From: a virus
Strand: one strand, 5' to 3'
Length of the DNA stretch: 64,000 bases
Virus record (IMG/VR): IMGVR_UViG_3300047444_000577
Location: 34,441-98,440 of that record
In this document: in pieces, positions 17,461-26,529 of the stretch
How the letters are laid out: every line of letters begins with the position of its first letter
Numbering within the stretch: the first letter of the stretch is position 1
The notes under the pieces: generated by a model
What the model was told of the DNA's origin: nothing
The model's database searches: none
Seen by the model: the letters and a program-made list of their open reading frames with translations, nothing else
Position numbers and translations under genes: made by a program

Positions 17461-19401
17461 CTAGACGGGGTACCAGACACCGCCGATGGACGACAGCGTC
17501 ACATGCTGCCCGGGGGTATTCAGCACATACGTGCCCACCGTTCCCCCGATGGTTTCGCCGGACGCCGCATTGAGGGTGACCGTATTGGCGGTCGCGTCCT
17601 TCTTGACCACCCGGTATTCCATCGGAGCCGACACGGCCGTAGGAACACTGACAGTCAGGTTCCCTCCGGAGGCGTCCACCCCCAGCGTCCGGTCGATCGC
17701 GTTGAGCGTGGCAGCGGCGTTGGTGGTGCGGGTGCTGTTGGGCAGCTTCCCGTTGGTCTGCAGCATCCCGCAGGCCGGGTAGGTCAGGTTGAACAGACTC
17801 GGATCGAACATACCGAACCAAGTGACATGCCCCAGTGCGGCAGCCATCGTCCCGGCGGAGTCGGCGTCGATCGTGGGGTTGGCTGACTCCGTGTCCAGGA
17901 CGCCGACGGTGAGGAAGGGGCCATAACCCTCGGATCCCTGTCCGCGCAGGTAGATCTGACGAGAACACGCCTCAATGCTGGCGTGGTTGACGACGATGCC
18001 GTGGGTGGCCCCCACACTCCCCCAGTAGGTGCCCTCCGCCACCAGCCCCGCCCAGTGGTACAGCAGCCTGATGGAGGTGACGTACGTGTGCTCGGTGGCC
18101 CACAGTCCATAGGTGAAGCCACTGATCGTGACGTCGTCGACCATGCAGCGGTCGTTGTTGCCCGAAGCGGGCATCAGCACACCCGCGCACAGCCCCGTGC
18201 CCAGCAGGCTGGAGTTGGCGAAGTCGTTACCTGCCACCGTGCCGGTGGTGCCGATACCGACACGCCGCAGGCCCAGGTTGGCGATACCCCGGCCGTCGAT
18301 GCCGGAAGGGTGCAGACCATACGTGGTGTGCGGGACCAGGATCGTGATGTCCTCGAAGTCCACCGCGAGGTTGGAGAACACGCCAGGTGCCTGCCCGTAC
18401 CCGTTCGTCGGGGTGGGACCACCGATCACGGATATGTATCCGTTGGCGTTGATCGCAGTGCTCTGCGCACCGGGGCCGGAGAACGGGGGGAGGAACGACA
18501 CCAGGGTGGAGCCGCTGAACTGCGGGACGGTCGCGTTCCAGTGGGGGACGGCGCAGCCAATGCCGAAGCCCTTCCAGCGCAGAGCGTTCTTGTCGAGCGT
18601 GTCCAGGTTGTTCGGCAGCGTGATCTGCGCGTTGCCCTTGGTGGTGCCTCCCGTCACCGGCTGGCCGTCGATGCCGTAGAACTGGCCTCCTGTGGGGGGC
18701 GGTACCAGGATCGTGGCAGTCTTGGAGTTGGCCACGGCCCAGGCGTAAGCGGCGTCAGCGCAATTCTGGAAGGCCGCGCGGTCGCCCGTTGCGATCAGCA
18801 CCCGAGCACCGGTCACGGTCACCGCCGCGCTGAGGGAAAGCGTGACGGATGAGGGACTGATGTACTGGGTGATCTGCGCGACGTGGGAGACGACACCCAC
18901 CCCGGCAGCACCGTGGACGATGACCCACTGGTTGACCGACTGCGGCGTGAAGGGGGCGCTACTGGGGAGGTTGAGTACGTTGGTCAGAGAGTTGATGCCC
19001 GCGTCCATGTAGATGCGGCCATCACCCTTGGCCCCGTAGTCCAGGACGCTGAACTCCCAGGGCCGGATCTTGGAGTACCTGGTCGCCGCGTCCGCCTTGG
19101 CCGCAGCGATGTCGGCCAGTTCCTGGGTGCCATCGACCTTGCTGCTAGCCAAGCCTGAGACAGTGGTGTGAAGCCCCGCCAGGTCAGCAGCCGTGGTGTT
19201 GTGACTGCTCTGCAGAGCAGCGACGTCAGCGGCTTCCTGCGTTGTGTCTATCTTGCTGGTGGCCAGGCCGGTCACCGTCGTATGAAGCCCGGCGAGGTCG
19301 GCGGCCGTGGCGATCTCGTTGTTGTCCAGGGTGGTCAGGTCGGCGTTCAGCGCGACGTCCCAGCCGGTGGAGCCCTTCGCGGGCAGCGACACATTGCTCA
19401 T
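17461..19401 (-). CDS. Beta-helix tail spike/fibre (pectate lyase-like)
   Basis: 646 aa from an ATG at 19401; a longer frame upstream overlaps the previous gene and is not used. Residues 1-100 hold a tandem heptad-like repeat (DLAGLHTTVTGLATSKIDTT and DLAGLHTTVSGLASSKVDGT), likely a trimeric coiled coil. From about 105 (SVLDYGAKGDG) it matches the start of pectate-lyase superfamily tail spikes, followed by repeated beta-helix rungs and a small C-terminal cap. It probably binds or cleaves a surface polysaccharide. It is unusual to find it among neck genes, upstream of the sheath. Confidence 0.8.
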   Translation of the reverse strand: MSNVSLPAKGSTGWDVALNADLTTLDNNEIATAADLAGLHTTVTGLATSKIDTTQEAADVAALQSSHNTTAADLAGLHTTVSGLASSKVDGTQELADIAAAKADAATRYSKIRPWEFSVLDYGAKGDGRIYMDAGINSLTNVLNLPSSAPFTPQSVNQWVIVHGAAGVGVVSHVAQITQYISPSSVTLSLSAAVTVTGARVLIATGDRAAFQNCADAAYAWAVANSKTATILVPPPTGGQFYGIDGQPVTGGTTKGNAQITLPNNLDTLDKNALRWKGFGIGCAVPHWNATVPQFSGSTLVSFLPPFSGPGAQSTAINANGYISVIGGPTPTNGYGQAPGVFSNLAVDFEDITILVPHTTYGLHPSGIDGRGIANLGLRRVGIGTTGTVAGNDFANSSLLGTGLCAGVLMPASGNNDRCMVDDVTISGFTYGLWATEHTYVTSIRLLYHWAGLVAEGTYWGSVGATHGIVVNHASIEACSRQIYLRGQGSEGYGPFLTVGVLDTESANPTIDADSAGTMAAALGHVTWFGMFDPSLFNLTYPACGMLQTNGKLPNSTRTTNAAATLNAIDRTLGVDASGGNLTVSVPTAVSAPMEYRVVKKDATANTVTLNAASGETIGGTVGTYVLNTPGQHVTLSSIGGVWYPV

Positions 19402-19403
19402 GC

Positions 19404-19973
19404 TCAAACTCCGTAGGGGGTGACGCCGTAGCCGCCGTTGCCGTAACCGCTGGGGGGTACCGGCTGCGACCAGTGTGCGAACTGTGTGTCGTTGACCAGC
19501 TCGTCCGCCTTCAACTGGACGCACTCCAGGCCGACGATGATGTCCCGGTTCTTGATCTGTCCGAGGATGGCGGCCGACTCCACCCGGAAGACCTTGGTGT
19601 CGTAGACGATGCGGTCCGTCAGGTACCTCTGGTTGTCGATGTCCAGGTCGGTGAACCCCATCCGGCGAAGAGCGTCGAAACTGCACGTGACGTGCAGGTT
19701 GTTCACCGTGTACAGGCCCTGTGTCGTGTCGTCCGCCGGACTCTGACTGTGGGCCACGTGCAGGGCCGGAACGCGGAACGGTCCGTGGAAGACCTTCCCG
19801 GCCCCAGTGCCTTCGTCGTACAGGTCATCGCCCAGCGCGTCGGCGTAGGCGAAGCGGTAGTAGTCGATGCGCTCTCCGACCTCGGTCTGACGACCGCGAA
19901 GCGCACCCATGATGTGGGTGGTCTCGAAGTCGACGTTGAACCGGCCGTGCGTCTTCCAATCCATGCGGCCCAC
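19404..19973 (-). CDS. Neck/head-completion structural protein, unassigned
   Basis: 189 aa. It follows the 19979 gene and precedes the tail spike, in the head-to-tail joining block. The sequence is mixed alpha/beta with a Gly/Tyr-rich end (GYGNGGYGVTPYGV). No family is recognised; a neck or tail-completion role is inferred from position. Confidence 0.6.
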   Translation of the reverse strand: MGRMDWKTHGRFNVDFETTHIMGALRGRQTEVGERIDYYRFAYADALGDDLYDEGTGAGKVFHGPFRVPALHVAHSQSPADDTTQGLYTVNNLHVTCSFDALRRMGFTDLDIDNQRYLTDRIVYDTKVFRVESAAILGQIKNRDIIVGLECVQLKADELVNDTQFAHWSQPVPPSGYGNGGYGVTPYGV

Positions 19974-19978
19974 TCAGA

Positions 19979-20797
19979 TCACCAGTACCCGTTGATGGTC
20001 TGGGTGGGGATCCCGGACTCGTCGTCGTTCTGGTGGCCTGGGCCGATTGGAGGCAGGATCCGCTGGGGCAGCGAGTAGTCGTCGAACTCGCGCTCTCGGT
20101 ACAGCGGCACCAGACGGTTGGTGGTGCGTGAGACCCGGCGCAGGTTCGTGACCTCGATCGTGAATAGGCCCACGCCCAGCTTCTGGCAGAGCATGGCGTA
20201 GCGGTCCGTCGTCGCAGCGATCTGAGTCTGCAACTGCGCGAACCGCTGACCCCGGTCGACGGTCGTACCGTCCGAGGTCTGCACGTTGATGTCGGTGGCC
20301 GCGTCCGTCGACAGCGTCCACATCGCCTCGATCGAGGCGAGCAGCGCGACGAGCAGCTCTTCCTCCGCAGGGAGGTTCGCGACCGTCACCTGGCGCTCGT
20401 CGTAGCGGATGAATCCGTTGGCGTCCTGGTAGCGCGTCGAGACGGTACGCCCCTTGGTGTGCTGCGCGAGGGCGTCCGTGACCTTCTGGGTCAACTCCTC
20501 GTCCGAGAAGAGTCCATAGGAGTTCCCGGCGACCAGCAGGAGCACATCGACAGGCAGGGGTACCGTCAGGTCGATGATGCCGTTGAGGTCGTCCAGCGTG
20601 TAGTCGGCCGGGGTGGCGAGGGTGGTCTGCGTGGTGCCTGTGAGGGAGACCACGGACAGTCCGGTGGTGGAGATGTTCTGGGCGCTCAGCTCGTACTGGA
20701 GAACATCCCCCGTGCCCCGAAGGGTGTCGCGGAACGGCTGCAGGCGGTCGCCTATCTCCCCGCGTACGCGCGTGACCAGGTCGGTCATAGTAGCCAT
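19979..20797 (-). CDS. Head-tail connector-type protein, unassigned
   Basis: 272 aa. The N-terminus MATMTDLVTRVRGEIGDRLQ and the acidic/helical middle (SDEELTQKVTDALAQHT; a VALLASIEAMW helix) resemble head-tail adaptor proteins in layout. An ATG four codons in (MTDLV) is an equally good start. It sits between the capsid-proximal small genes and the neck gene at 19404. Confidence 0.6.
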   Translation of the reverse strand: MATMTDLVTRVRGEIGDRLQPFRDTLRGTGDVLQYELSAQNISTTGLSVVSLTGTTQTTLATPADYTLDDLNGIIDLTVPLPVDVLLLVAGNSYGLFSDEELTQKVTDALAQHTKGRTVSTRYQDANGFIRYDERQVTVANLPAEEELLVALLASIEAMWTLSTDAATDINVQTSDGTTVDRGQRFAQLQTQIAATTDRYAMLCQKLGVGLFTIEVTNLRRVSRTTNRLVPLYREREFDDYSLPQRILPPIGPGHQNDDESGIPTQTINGYW

Positions 20798-20810
20798 TCC
20801 GCGACCCCTC

Positions 20811-21230
20811 TCAGGATCCGTTGAGCGTCAGAAGGCCAGCGGCGATCTGGAGGGACTCGGCGGTGACGGCGAGCATCGGCGAAGCGATAGGCCAGACGTA
20901 CATCACGTCCACGCCGGTCGTGCCGGTGGCCGCAGAGACCAGTGCGGCGTAGGAGGCCGCGTCGGTCATGTCCGCCGTGAATGGGCCGTAGAACAGCAGC
21001 GCGCTGTTCTGGGTGGTCATCGGGGTGCCGGACGGAGCCGTCCACACCACCTGCTGGCGCGCGTACCCGGGGGTCGTGATCTCGGCCAGCGTGGAGGCGT
21101 CGGTCAGCGGTGAGCCCGGGTCCGCAGTGAGCAGAGCCAGGTAGGTGTTGCGCGTGGTGGTCCGCGCGATTGCCCGGCCCGTGAGAAGGTCCAGGGCATT
21201 GGCCGCCCACACAGCGTTGGTACCGGACAT
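20811..21230 (-). CDS. Small virion-region protein with PGSPLTDA/GYARQ motif
   Basis: 139 aa. It contains NTYLALLTADPGSPLT, then TLAEITTPGYARQQVVWTAP, an arrangement seen in small phage structural proteins of unknown role. The stop of the gene before it and its ATG overlap (TAATG-like coupling at 21230). No enzyme motif is present. Confidence 0.62.
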   Translation of the reverse strand: MSGTNAVWAANALDLLTGRAIARTTTRNTYLALLTADPGSPLTDASTLAEITTPGYARQQVVWTAPSGTPMTTQNSALLFYGPFTADMTDAASYAALVSAATGTTGVDVMYVWPIASPMLAVTAESLQIAAGLLTLNGS

Positions 21231-21526
21231 CAGGCGTCCACCTTCTTGAACATCCGCAGGAAGTCGGACACGTGCAGGGAGAACAGACGCCGGGCGGTAC
21301 CGGGGGCGTGCGTGCCCTCGTCGGTGATGACGTGGGTGGCGTGCTCATGCGACAGCACGACCGAAGCCTCACCCGCGTGTCCGACGCCAGCGGTACCCGC
21401 CTCGTGGACGGCCTCGAACTGCACGACCGAGCCGTTGGGGATGTGGCCCATGCCAGAGCCGAGGCCCTCGGGGCTGTCGAGCACGAAGGAGTCACCGGCC
21501 ACCGGGGCCGGAACAGGGGTAGTCAT
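21230..21526 (-). CDS. Small hypothetical head-region protein
   Basis: 98 aa, with a good AAGGAG ribosome-binding site (GGAGACCUCCUUC context read on the minus strand). Predicted beta-rich (SFVLDSPEG; NGSVVQFEAVHEAG), with several His. It may be a small decoration or completion protein given its position after the capsid gene, but this is only positional. Confidence 0.55.
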   Translation of the reverse strand: MTTPVPAPVAGDSFVLDSPEGLGSGMGHIPNGSVVQFEAVHEAGTAGVGHAGEASVVLSHEHATHVITDEGTHAPGTARRLFSLHVSDFLRMFKKVDA

Positions 21527-21546
21527 GAAGGAGGTCTCCTACTGGC

Positions 21547-21927
21547 TCAGTGCCAGATGTATCCGAGGTCGTCCAGGTGGTCGTACAGCGGCTTCGGGGC
21601 GCGGTAGCGGATGCCCTCCTCGAAGTCGTAGTGCTGGCCGTGGCCGAAGGTCATTTGCTCGATGGTGGAGTTGACGCGGAACTCGCGCAGCGGCACCTCG
21701 ACGTCGACCGTGTCGGAGACCTCGATCGCGGATGGGGCCGGAGGCGGGGTCATGTCGCGGGGAAGGACGTCGTGGACGGTGTCGTCACGCTCAGCCGCAG
21801 CCGCCTCGTTCATGAGGGAGATCTCGTTCTCGCGCCGCTTCAGTTCCTCGGCGTTCTCCTTGGCCAGCATGGCCTTGTTGCGGCCGGTGAGGTCACCAGG
21901 GCGAGCGACATTTCGTGCAGTAGGCAT
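21547..21927 (-). CDS. Hypothetical head-region protein with N-terminal helix
   Basis: 126 aa. The first 50 residues are strongly charged and helical (NKAMLAKENAEELKRRENEI), followed by a Pro-rich linker and a mostly beta C-terminus. It is the first gene after the capsid terminator hairpin and starts the downstream head/neck run. No family is recognised. Confidence 0.6.
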   Translation of the reverse strand: MPTARNVARPGDLTGRNKAMLAKENAEELKRRENEISLMNEAAAAERDDTVHDVLPRDMTPPPAPSAIEVSDTVDVEVPLREFRVNSTIEQMTFGHGQHYDFEEGIRYRAPKPLYDHLDDLGYIWH

Positions 21928-21982
21928 TCAGTTCTCCGGATTCGGAACTCGTAGCAGTGAATCAGTACAAGGCTAACGAGAA

Positions 21983-22014
21983 AGGGGAGCCGCACGTTAA
22001 AGTGCGGCTCCCCT
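21983..22014 (-). terminator. Terminator after the major capsid gene
   Basis: A perfect stem AGGGGAGCCGCAC / GTGCGGCTCCCCT with a 6-nt loop lies about 57 nt past the capsid stop. It probably separates high-level capsid transcripts from the neck and tail genes. Confidence 0.75.
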
Positions 22015-22070
22015 ATCGGGTCTTGATGCTGTCACCAACTCAGCAGGCGGGGCCTTGCGGCGGCGCTAAC

Positions 22071-23903
22071 TCAGTTGGTCTCGGCGATCAGGACGGCCTG
22101 GTCGGTGATGAGGCCAAGGCCCCAGATCGCGTACCAGGCGAGTGCGTGCTCTCGCATTCTGTTACCCCTCCGGTCTCCCGGAGTGGGCTGGTCATTTCTG
22201 CCAGCCTCTGCATGTCTCCATGCAGATCCGAACTATATCTTCACCCGCGTGGGGTGACCCGTACATAGTCTGTGAACCTTCCCCAGCTAAAGGGCTCGGC
22301 TGCTGATTATCCCTACCCTCAGATTTTCAAGCGTTCACGCTCAGACTTTCGTCTCACGTTGTAGCTCTGAGGTCTAGCAGGACGTCCCAGCAATTCTCGG
22401 GTTGTTCACTGACAGATTGCTCTGTCAGGCGGCCAAAGTGAAACCGAAGTCGAGGATGCCGCCGTCGCGCAGTTCCACCGGGAGGGAGATCGCGTGCCCG
22501 AAGGCGTTGTCGCCCAGGAAGATGCTCTGGTAGACCGTCTTCCCCAGTGCGTTGGTGAACTGCTTCACCTGCGTGGTCTCGATGAACACCACGTCGTTGA
22601 GGCGGCCGATCTCGCCGATCATGAACGAGCCCGGGGCCGCGTACTTGGTGACCTCGATCCACTCGGGGTCATCGCGCAACTGCCGCGACTGGTGCGGGTG
22701 GACGAACGCCACGTACGTGTCCCCCAAGCGGGGGACGTTCTTGGTGCTCAGTGTCTCGGTGGCGTCCTTGGTGAGGGCCGCCGTGAAACTGAAGGTGCCG
22801 TCCAGCAGGTCAGTGCCGGTGGCGGCGGTGCCGTGCGAGTACTGCGCCATGACGCCGAACGCGCTGGTCTGGGCGTACTTGTTGTAGCCCCAGATCTTGC
22901 TCGACGCCTGCAGGAGGGTGTCCCGCGCGGACTGGTCGAGGTAGAGCGCCATGTTTCGCGTTCTGTTACCCCTCCGGATTTCTCCGAAGTGGGCTGGTCA
23001 TTTCTGCCAGCCTCTACAGGTTTCCCTGTAGACCCGAACATCTCTTGACCCTCTCGGGTCTCCCGTGCATGTTCTGTGAACCTTCCCCAGTTAAGGGGCT
23101 CGGCTGCTGATTGTCCCTACCCTCTTCTTCTCAAACCATCGCGCTCGGGCTTTCGCCCCACGCTGTGGTGAAGAGGTCTAGCAGGATGTTCCAGCAATTC
23201 TCGGGATTTTCACTGAGAGGTTTCCCTCTCAGGCGGCCAAAGTGAGACCGAGCAGACGCGAGGCCGAGGCCATCACGTCGTCGAAGGACGCGTTGAGCAG
23301 GAGTTCGGAGACGGCGACCGCGTAGCCGTGCTCAGCCACCGTGATGGAGAACTGAGAGGCCGACAGGGCGTTGGTCTGCATCCGAACGCCTTCGACCAAC
23401 TGGGAAGCGGCTCCCAAATTGTTGTACCTCATGAAGTTGATTTGGAGACCGGGCTGAACACCCAACTCCGTCTTCTTCACGGCGAACTGCTCGACAATTC
23501 GCGATTGTTACCCGCTGGCTGCGGGGCCAAAGCATTTCTGTCTGGCTCTTGCACTTTTCCATCGTGCAAGTTCGGACTATATTTTCATCTCCAGTACCGA
23601 CCTACTGCCCATCTAAAGGCTGGAACTGTTGGAGATGCCTCGCGTGTAGTCTCTACGGAGTCCCAGATGTTGGGTTCCCTCGGTATTCCCCATTCGCCCA
23701 TTTGGAGGGGTTCACCGATACAGCGTGGTTCTCACTGACCCATCACTGGATCAGGCGGCCCGAGACCGGAGGATCGGCATGCTCTGGAACAGGATCTCCT
23801 TGGACCAGATGGTCTGGATCGCCGCACCGAGCGTGCTGTTGGCACCCGAGTAGTTCGTCGGCGAGGCCGACAGGTTCGGGGTACCGGTGATTGCACTGGG
23901 CAT
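22071..23903 (-). CDS. Major capsid protein (N4-gp56 family), gene split by three group I introns
   Basis: Exons are A 23903-23765, B 23494-23247, C 22958-22443 and D 22154-22071 (139, 248, 516 and 84 nt). Joined, they give 328 aa with junctions ILR|F|EQFAV, LLG|RNMALY and DFG|REHALAW, each of which reads as expected for the N4-gp56-type capsid family (LRFEQFAVKKTELGV, SASRLLGRNMALYLD). Unspliced, each exon runs into an intron stop within a few codons. The start is ATG 23903 with AAAGGAC upstream. The scaffold gene lies just upstream and a hairpin just downstream, as expected for a highly expressed capsid gene. Confidence 0.93.
22155..22442 (-). ncRNA. Group I intron 3 in the capsid gene (288 nt, no ORF)
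   Basis: It begins after exon CUUCGGU and ends GUAACAGAAUG. On the minus strand it carries AAUUGCUGGGAC, AAUCAGCAGCCGAGCC, GGUUCACAGACUAUGUACGGG and AAGAUAUAGUUCGG, with P7 GACUAU/AUAGUUC. The guide GCCG in UUUGGCCGCC pairs with exon CGGU. It is a close relative of intron 2 and the tail tube intron. Confidence 0.9.
22959..23246 (-). ncRNA. Group I intron 2 in the capsid gene (288 nt, no ORF)
   Basis: It begins after exon CUCGGU and ends GUAACAGAACG. The core is the same as in intron 3, except that P7 reads GAACAU with AUGUUC, so both strands changed together relative to GACUAU/AUAGUUC. The guide GCCG again faces exon CGGU. This compensatory change is good evidence for a functional RNA fold. 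Confidence 0.9.
23495..23764 (-). ncRNA. Group I intron 1 in the capsid gene (270 nt, no ORF, divergent)
   Basis: It begins after exon CUCCGGU and ends GCGAAUUG. The 5' half differs from the other three introns, but the R/S elements (GUAGAGACUACACGCG and AAAAUAUAGUCCGAAC) and the 3' domain (GACAGAAAUG, GGGUAACAAU) are shared. The guide GCCG in GGGCCGCC pairs with exon CGGU. The joined codon is U|UC (Phe), giving RFEQF. Confidence 0.85.
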
Positions 23904-23935
23904 GTGTCAGTCCTTTTGTTGCGGGTACTCGTGGA

Positions 23936-24781
23936 TTACGAGTACAGTCCACGCTGGTTACCGGCCGACTGGCCGATCCCCAACTGGCCCCGAATCTTGG
24001 CGTATTCCGACATCGGCATGTCCTTCAGGTCGCTGACGGAGTACGACTTGTGTCCCGGTTCAGAGTCCATTGGTCCAGTCGTGGCATATCCCGTAGGGCT
24101 GACTCCACGCATCTGCGAGCGCTGCTGAATCGCAGCCTGCTGAACAGACTCAAGAATAGCCTGAGTCTTTCCCTTGAGGGTATTCAGGCTTTCCTCGACC
24201 TGCTCCGGCGAATTGCCGGTCACGAGGTCGAGAAGTTCTGGGGCGATGTTGTCCTGCTCCTCGCCGACGCGGCGCTGGATGTAGGACTGCAGGGCGTTGA
24301 ACTCCTGCTCCTTCGCGAAGAGGGCGCGCTCGTTCTCGCGATCCGCCTCGAACTGGGCGAAGCGGCTGTTCCACTCCGCCTCCTTGGCCGCCAGGAGGTC
24401 CTTGGCGGACATCTCCTGCTCGGCCTGAGTGCGGGCGGCCTCCTGGGCCTGGCGCTGCCGCTCTGCCTCGGCCTCCTGGGCCTCCTCCCGCGCCTTGCGC
24501 TGGGCCTCGATCTCGTCCAGGAACTTCTTGTTCTGGGTCTCGACCGTGTCCAGGCGCTTGTACAACTTGTCCTTCTCCTCCTGCCGCGCCCGCTCGATGT
24601 CCGCAGCAGTGAAGCGCGGCTCAGCGGGGGCCGGAGTCGGCGGGGGGACGACCGGGATGGTGATGACCGGCTCGCCGGGCTCAGGTGCGCCGCCAGCGAT
24701 GTTGTAGATCGGCGAGCCGTTCTTGCGGTGGCCCAGCACGGTCATGGCGGGCAGGGAAATGCCCGAGGTATGAAGCGGCAT
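23936..24781 (-). CDS. Capsid scaffolding protein
   Basis: 281 aa from an ATG at 24781 (MPLHTSG..). The centre (about residues 60-180) is one long highly charged coiled coil rich in E, A, Q and R, followed by a Gln-rich helical region and a flexible C-terminus. This layout between portal and capsid genes is that of phage scaffolds. No protease motif is seen. The N-terminus carries the recurrent LHT word. Confidence 0.8.
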   Translation of the reverse strand: MPLHTSGISLPAMTVLGHRKNGSPIYNIAGGAPEPGEPVITIPVVPPPTPAPAEPRFTAADIERARQEEKDKLYKRLDTVETQNKKFLDEIEAQRKAREEAQEAEAERQRQAQEAARTQAEQEMSAKDLLAAKEAEWNSRFAQFEADRENERALFAKEQEFNALQSYIQRRVGEEQDNIAPELLDLVTGNSPEQVEESLNTLKGKTQAILESVQQAAIQQRSQMRGVSPTGYATTGPMDSEPGHKSYSVSDLKDMPMSEYAKIRGQLGIGQSAGNQRGLYS

Positions 24782-24794
24782 TCGCTTTCGACTC

Positions 24795-26513
24795 CTAGTC
24801 GGTATCTGTGTCCGGATTTCGGCGGAGTCCCGCTCTGGGGCCATACGCCTGTGTCACGATCTCGTTGATCATTTTCTGAACCTCGGGTGCTGTAATGGAC
24901 CCGAGATCGAGTCCACCGGGGAGCGACACCGGATTCGGACCCCCAGGCGCATTGATCGGGTTACCGGCCGCATCCGTCTGAGGTGCAGGCGCATCCACCC
25001 CATCCGGTGGCATTCCCGTCAACGAGAGAATAGCCGAGTCGAACTGCGCCTTTAGCATGCGCAATGCGGCCTGCTGCTTGGCGTCCTCGATCTGCTCCTC
25101 GAATATCTCCCTGACCTTCTCGTCGGGGAACTCCTCGCCCAGTGTGTGCAGCGCCCCGCGCATCGACTCCAGACCCAGGGACATCTTCACCTGGATCTCG
25201 TTCAGCGCGATGAGAACGTCGACAGGGAGAGGTGCTGGCCATTCGCACTCGGTGAAGTAGGCCATGGGATCCCGGACGTCCACCATCGTTGGCTGGTCGC
25301 TCTTCATGATTCCCTCGGTGGAGGGATCGTAGAGGCGCGTCTCAGGCTCGAAGGTGAACAGGGTCTTGAGGATCAAGTTGTTGATCTTCTGCAAGCCGAC
25401 GGAATACTGCAGACGCTTCTGGTCGTATTTGGCCATCATGGGCCGGAACTGGATTGCCAGGGCGACACCCGACGTGTTGCTCACGGCCTGCATCTGACCA
25501 AGTGCGGTCTCTGGAACACCCGTGATCTCGTGCATGGAACGCTTGAGGAGTTCCAGGTACGCGAGAGGACCATTCAGGTCCATCCCGGACTCCAGATTGA
25601 ACACCTGGGCGTCCTTCGGGAGTCCTCCCCACACCTTGCGTGGGCCGCGCTCCAGGTTGCTCGCCTTCGCGCCCGTGATGATCGTTACGGGGGCCGCACC
25701 GTAGTTGATGATGTCGCTGATATCGGTGGCCTTCTCGTTGTACTCACGATTCAGGCTGATGATGTCGGCGATGTCGGAAAGGCCCCAAGGAGATCCGGAG
25801 ACCTGGGTGTTCGCGATGTGGACGACGGGGATGACACCGAGCGGGTTGGGCCGGGAGTCGATCAGCTCGTCATCCAGGTACTCCTCGATGACGTCGTCGG
25901 TCAGCACCTCGACGTAGGTGCGCACACTTCGCGTCCCGTCCTCGCCGGTCGACCAGAAGCGGTATTTCAGTTTGAAGCGGATCAGCCGGTCCCGCGAATG
26001 GGGGTGCCACTCGGGGAAGCAAAAGGCTGAGTTGAGCGGAAGGATCTTGACCTGCCCCGGCTGCTTCTGTCCCAGACTGTCTACGTATTCGGGGGCGTAG
26101 GCGACCTTCACAAAGGAATCGCCACTGACACCTCCCTGCTGGCCCATCTCCCACAGGAGCTGGTGCTTGGAGTTGTCGACCTCCCAGGCCCGCTTGAGCA
26201 GGGCTGGGATGATGTGCTCGTACTCCTTGACGCTCTTGAAGTGAACGCCTCGGCCGAAAGTGAAGTTGAGGATGTAGTCGGCGAACGCCTTCACGTAGTT
26301 GAACGTGAGTTGCGGCTCGCCAGCCTCGCGCCGGAACGCCCAGTGGTGACCCAAGTAATATGCGAAGTTCTGGGCATAGCGGTTAAGGCGTGGGCCGTGT
26401 ACCTCAAACTCTTCGTCCGCCAACTCAACCAGCCCGAGGGGCGAGATCTGGACCGTGAGGTCCGACTGCCCGGCCCGCTGGCTAGGGCTGGCGAAGGAGA
26501 TGGCTTGACTCAT
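24795..26513 (-). CDS. Portal protein
   Basis: 572 aa. Family-like elements in order: a clip/wing start YAQNFAYYLGHHWAF, LTFNYVKAFADYILN, FGRGVHF, the loop GDSFVKVAYAPEY, and the conserved helix ALGQMQAVSNTSGVALAIQF followed by KYDQKRLQYS. The C-terminal part is acidic and Gln-rich. The portal forms the DNA gate at one capsid vertex and docks the terminase. It lies directly upstream of the scaffold gene. Confidence 0.9.
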   Translation of the reverse strand: MSQAISFASPSQRAGQSDLTVQISPLGLVELADEEFEVHGPRLNRYAQNFAYYLGHHWAFRREAGEPQLTFNYVKAFADYILNFTFGRGVHFKSVKEYEHIIPALLKRAWEVDNSKHQLLWEMGQQGGVSGDSFVKVAYAPEYVDSLGQKQPGQVKILPLNSAFCFPEWHPHSRDRLIRFKLKYRFWSTGEDGTRSVRTYVEVLTDDVIEEYLDDELIDSRPNPLGVIPVVHIANTQVSGSPWGLSDIADIISLNREYNEKATDISDIINYGAAPVTIITGAKASNLERGPRKVWGGLPKDAQVFNLESGMDLNGPLAYLELLKRSMHEITGVPETALGQMQAVSNTSGVALAIQFRPMMAKYDQKRLQYSVGLQKINNLILKTLFTFEPETRLYDPSTEGIMKSDQPTMVDVRDPMAYFTECEWPAPLPVDVLIALNEIQVKMSLGLESMRGALHTLGEEFPDEKVREIFEEQIEDAKQQAALRMLKAQFDSAILSLTGMPPDGVDAPAPQTDAAGNPINAPGGPNPVSLPGGLDLGSITAPEVQKMINEIVTQAYGPRAGLRRNPDTDTD

Positions 26514-26529
26514 CGCGTGGGACTCCGAC

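Noticed and set aside
19080-19330. DNA-level tandem repeat insertion in the tail spike
   Set aside because: The repeat is a roughly 30-residue protein repeat with diverged codons, best explained as a coiled-coil shaft.
22071-23903. Capsid gene read as a pseudogene or as several short genes
   Set aside because: Exon fragments join in frame at typical group I splice sites and the intervening RNA has conserved, covarying core elements, so splicing explains the breaks better than decay.
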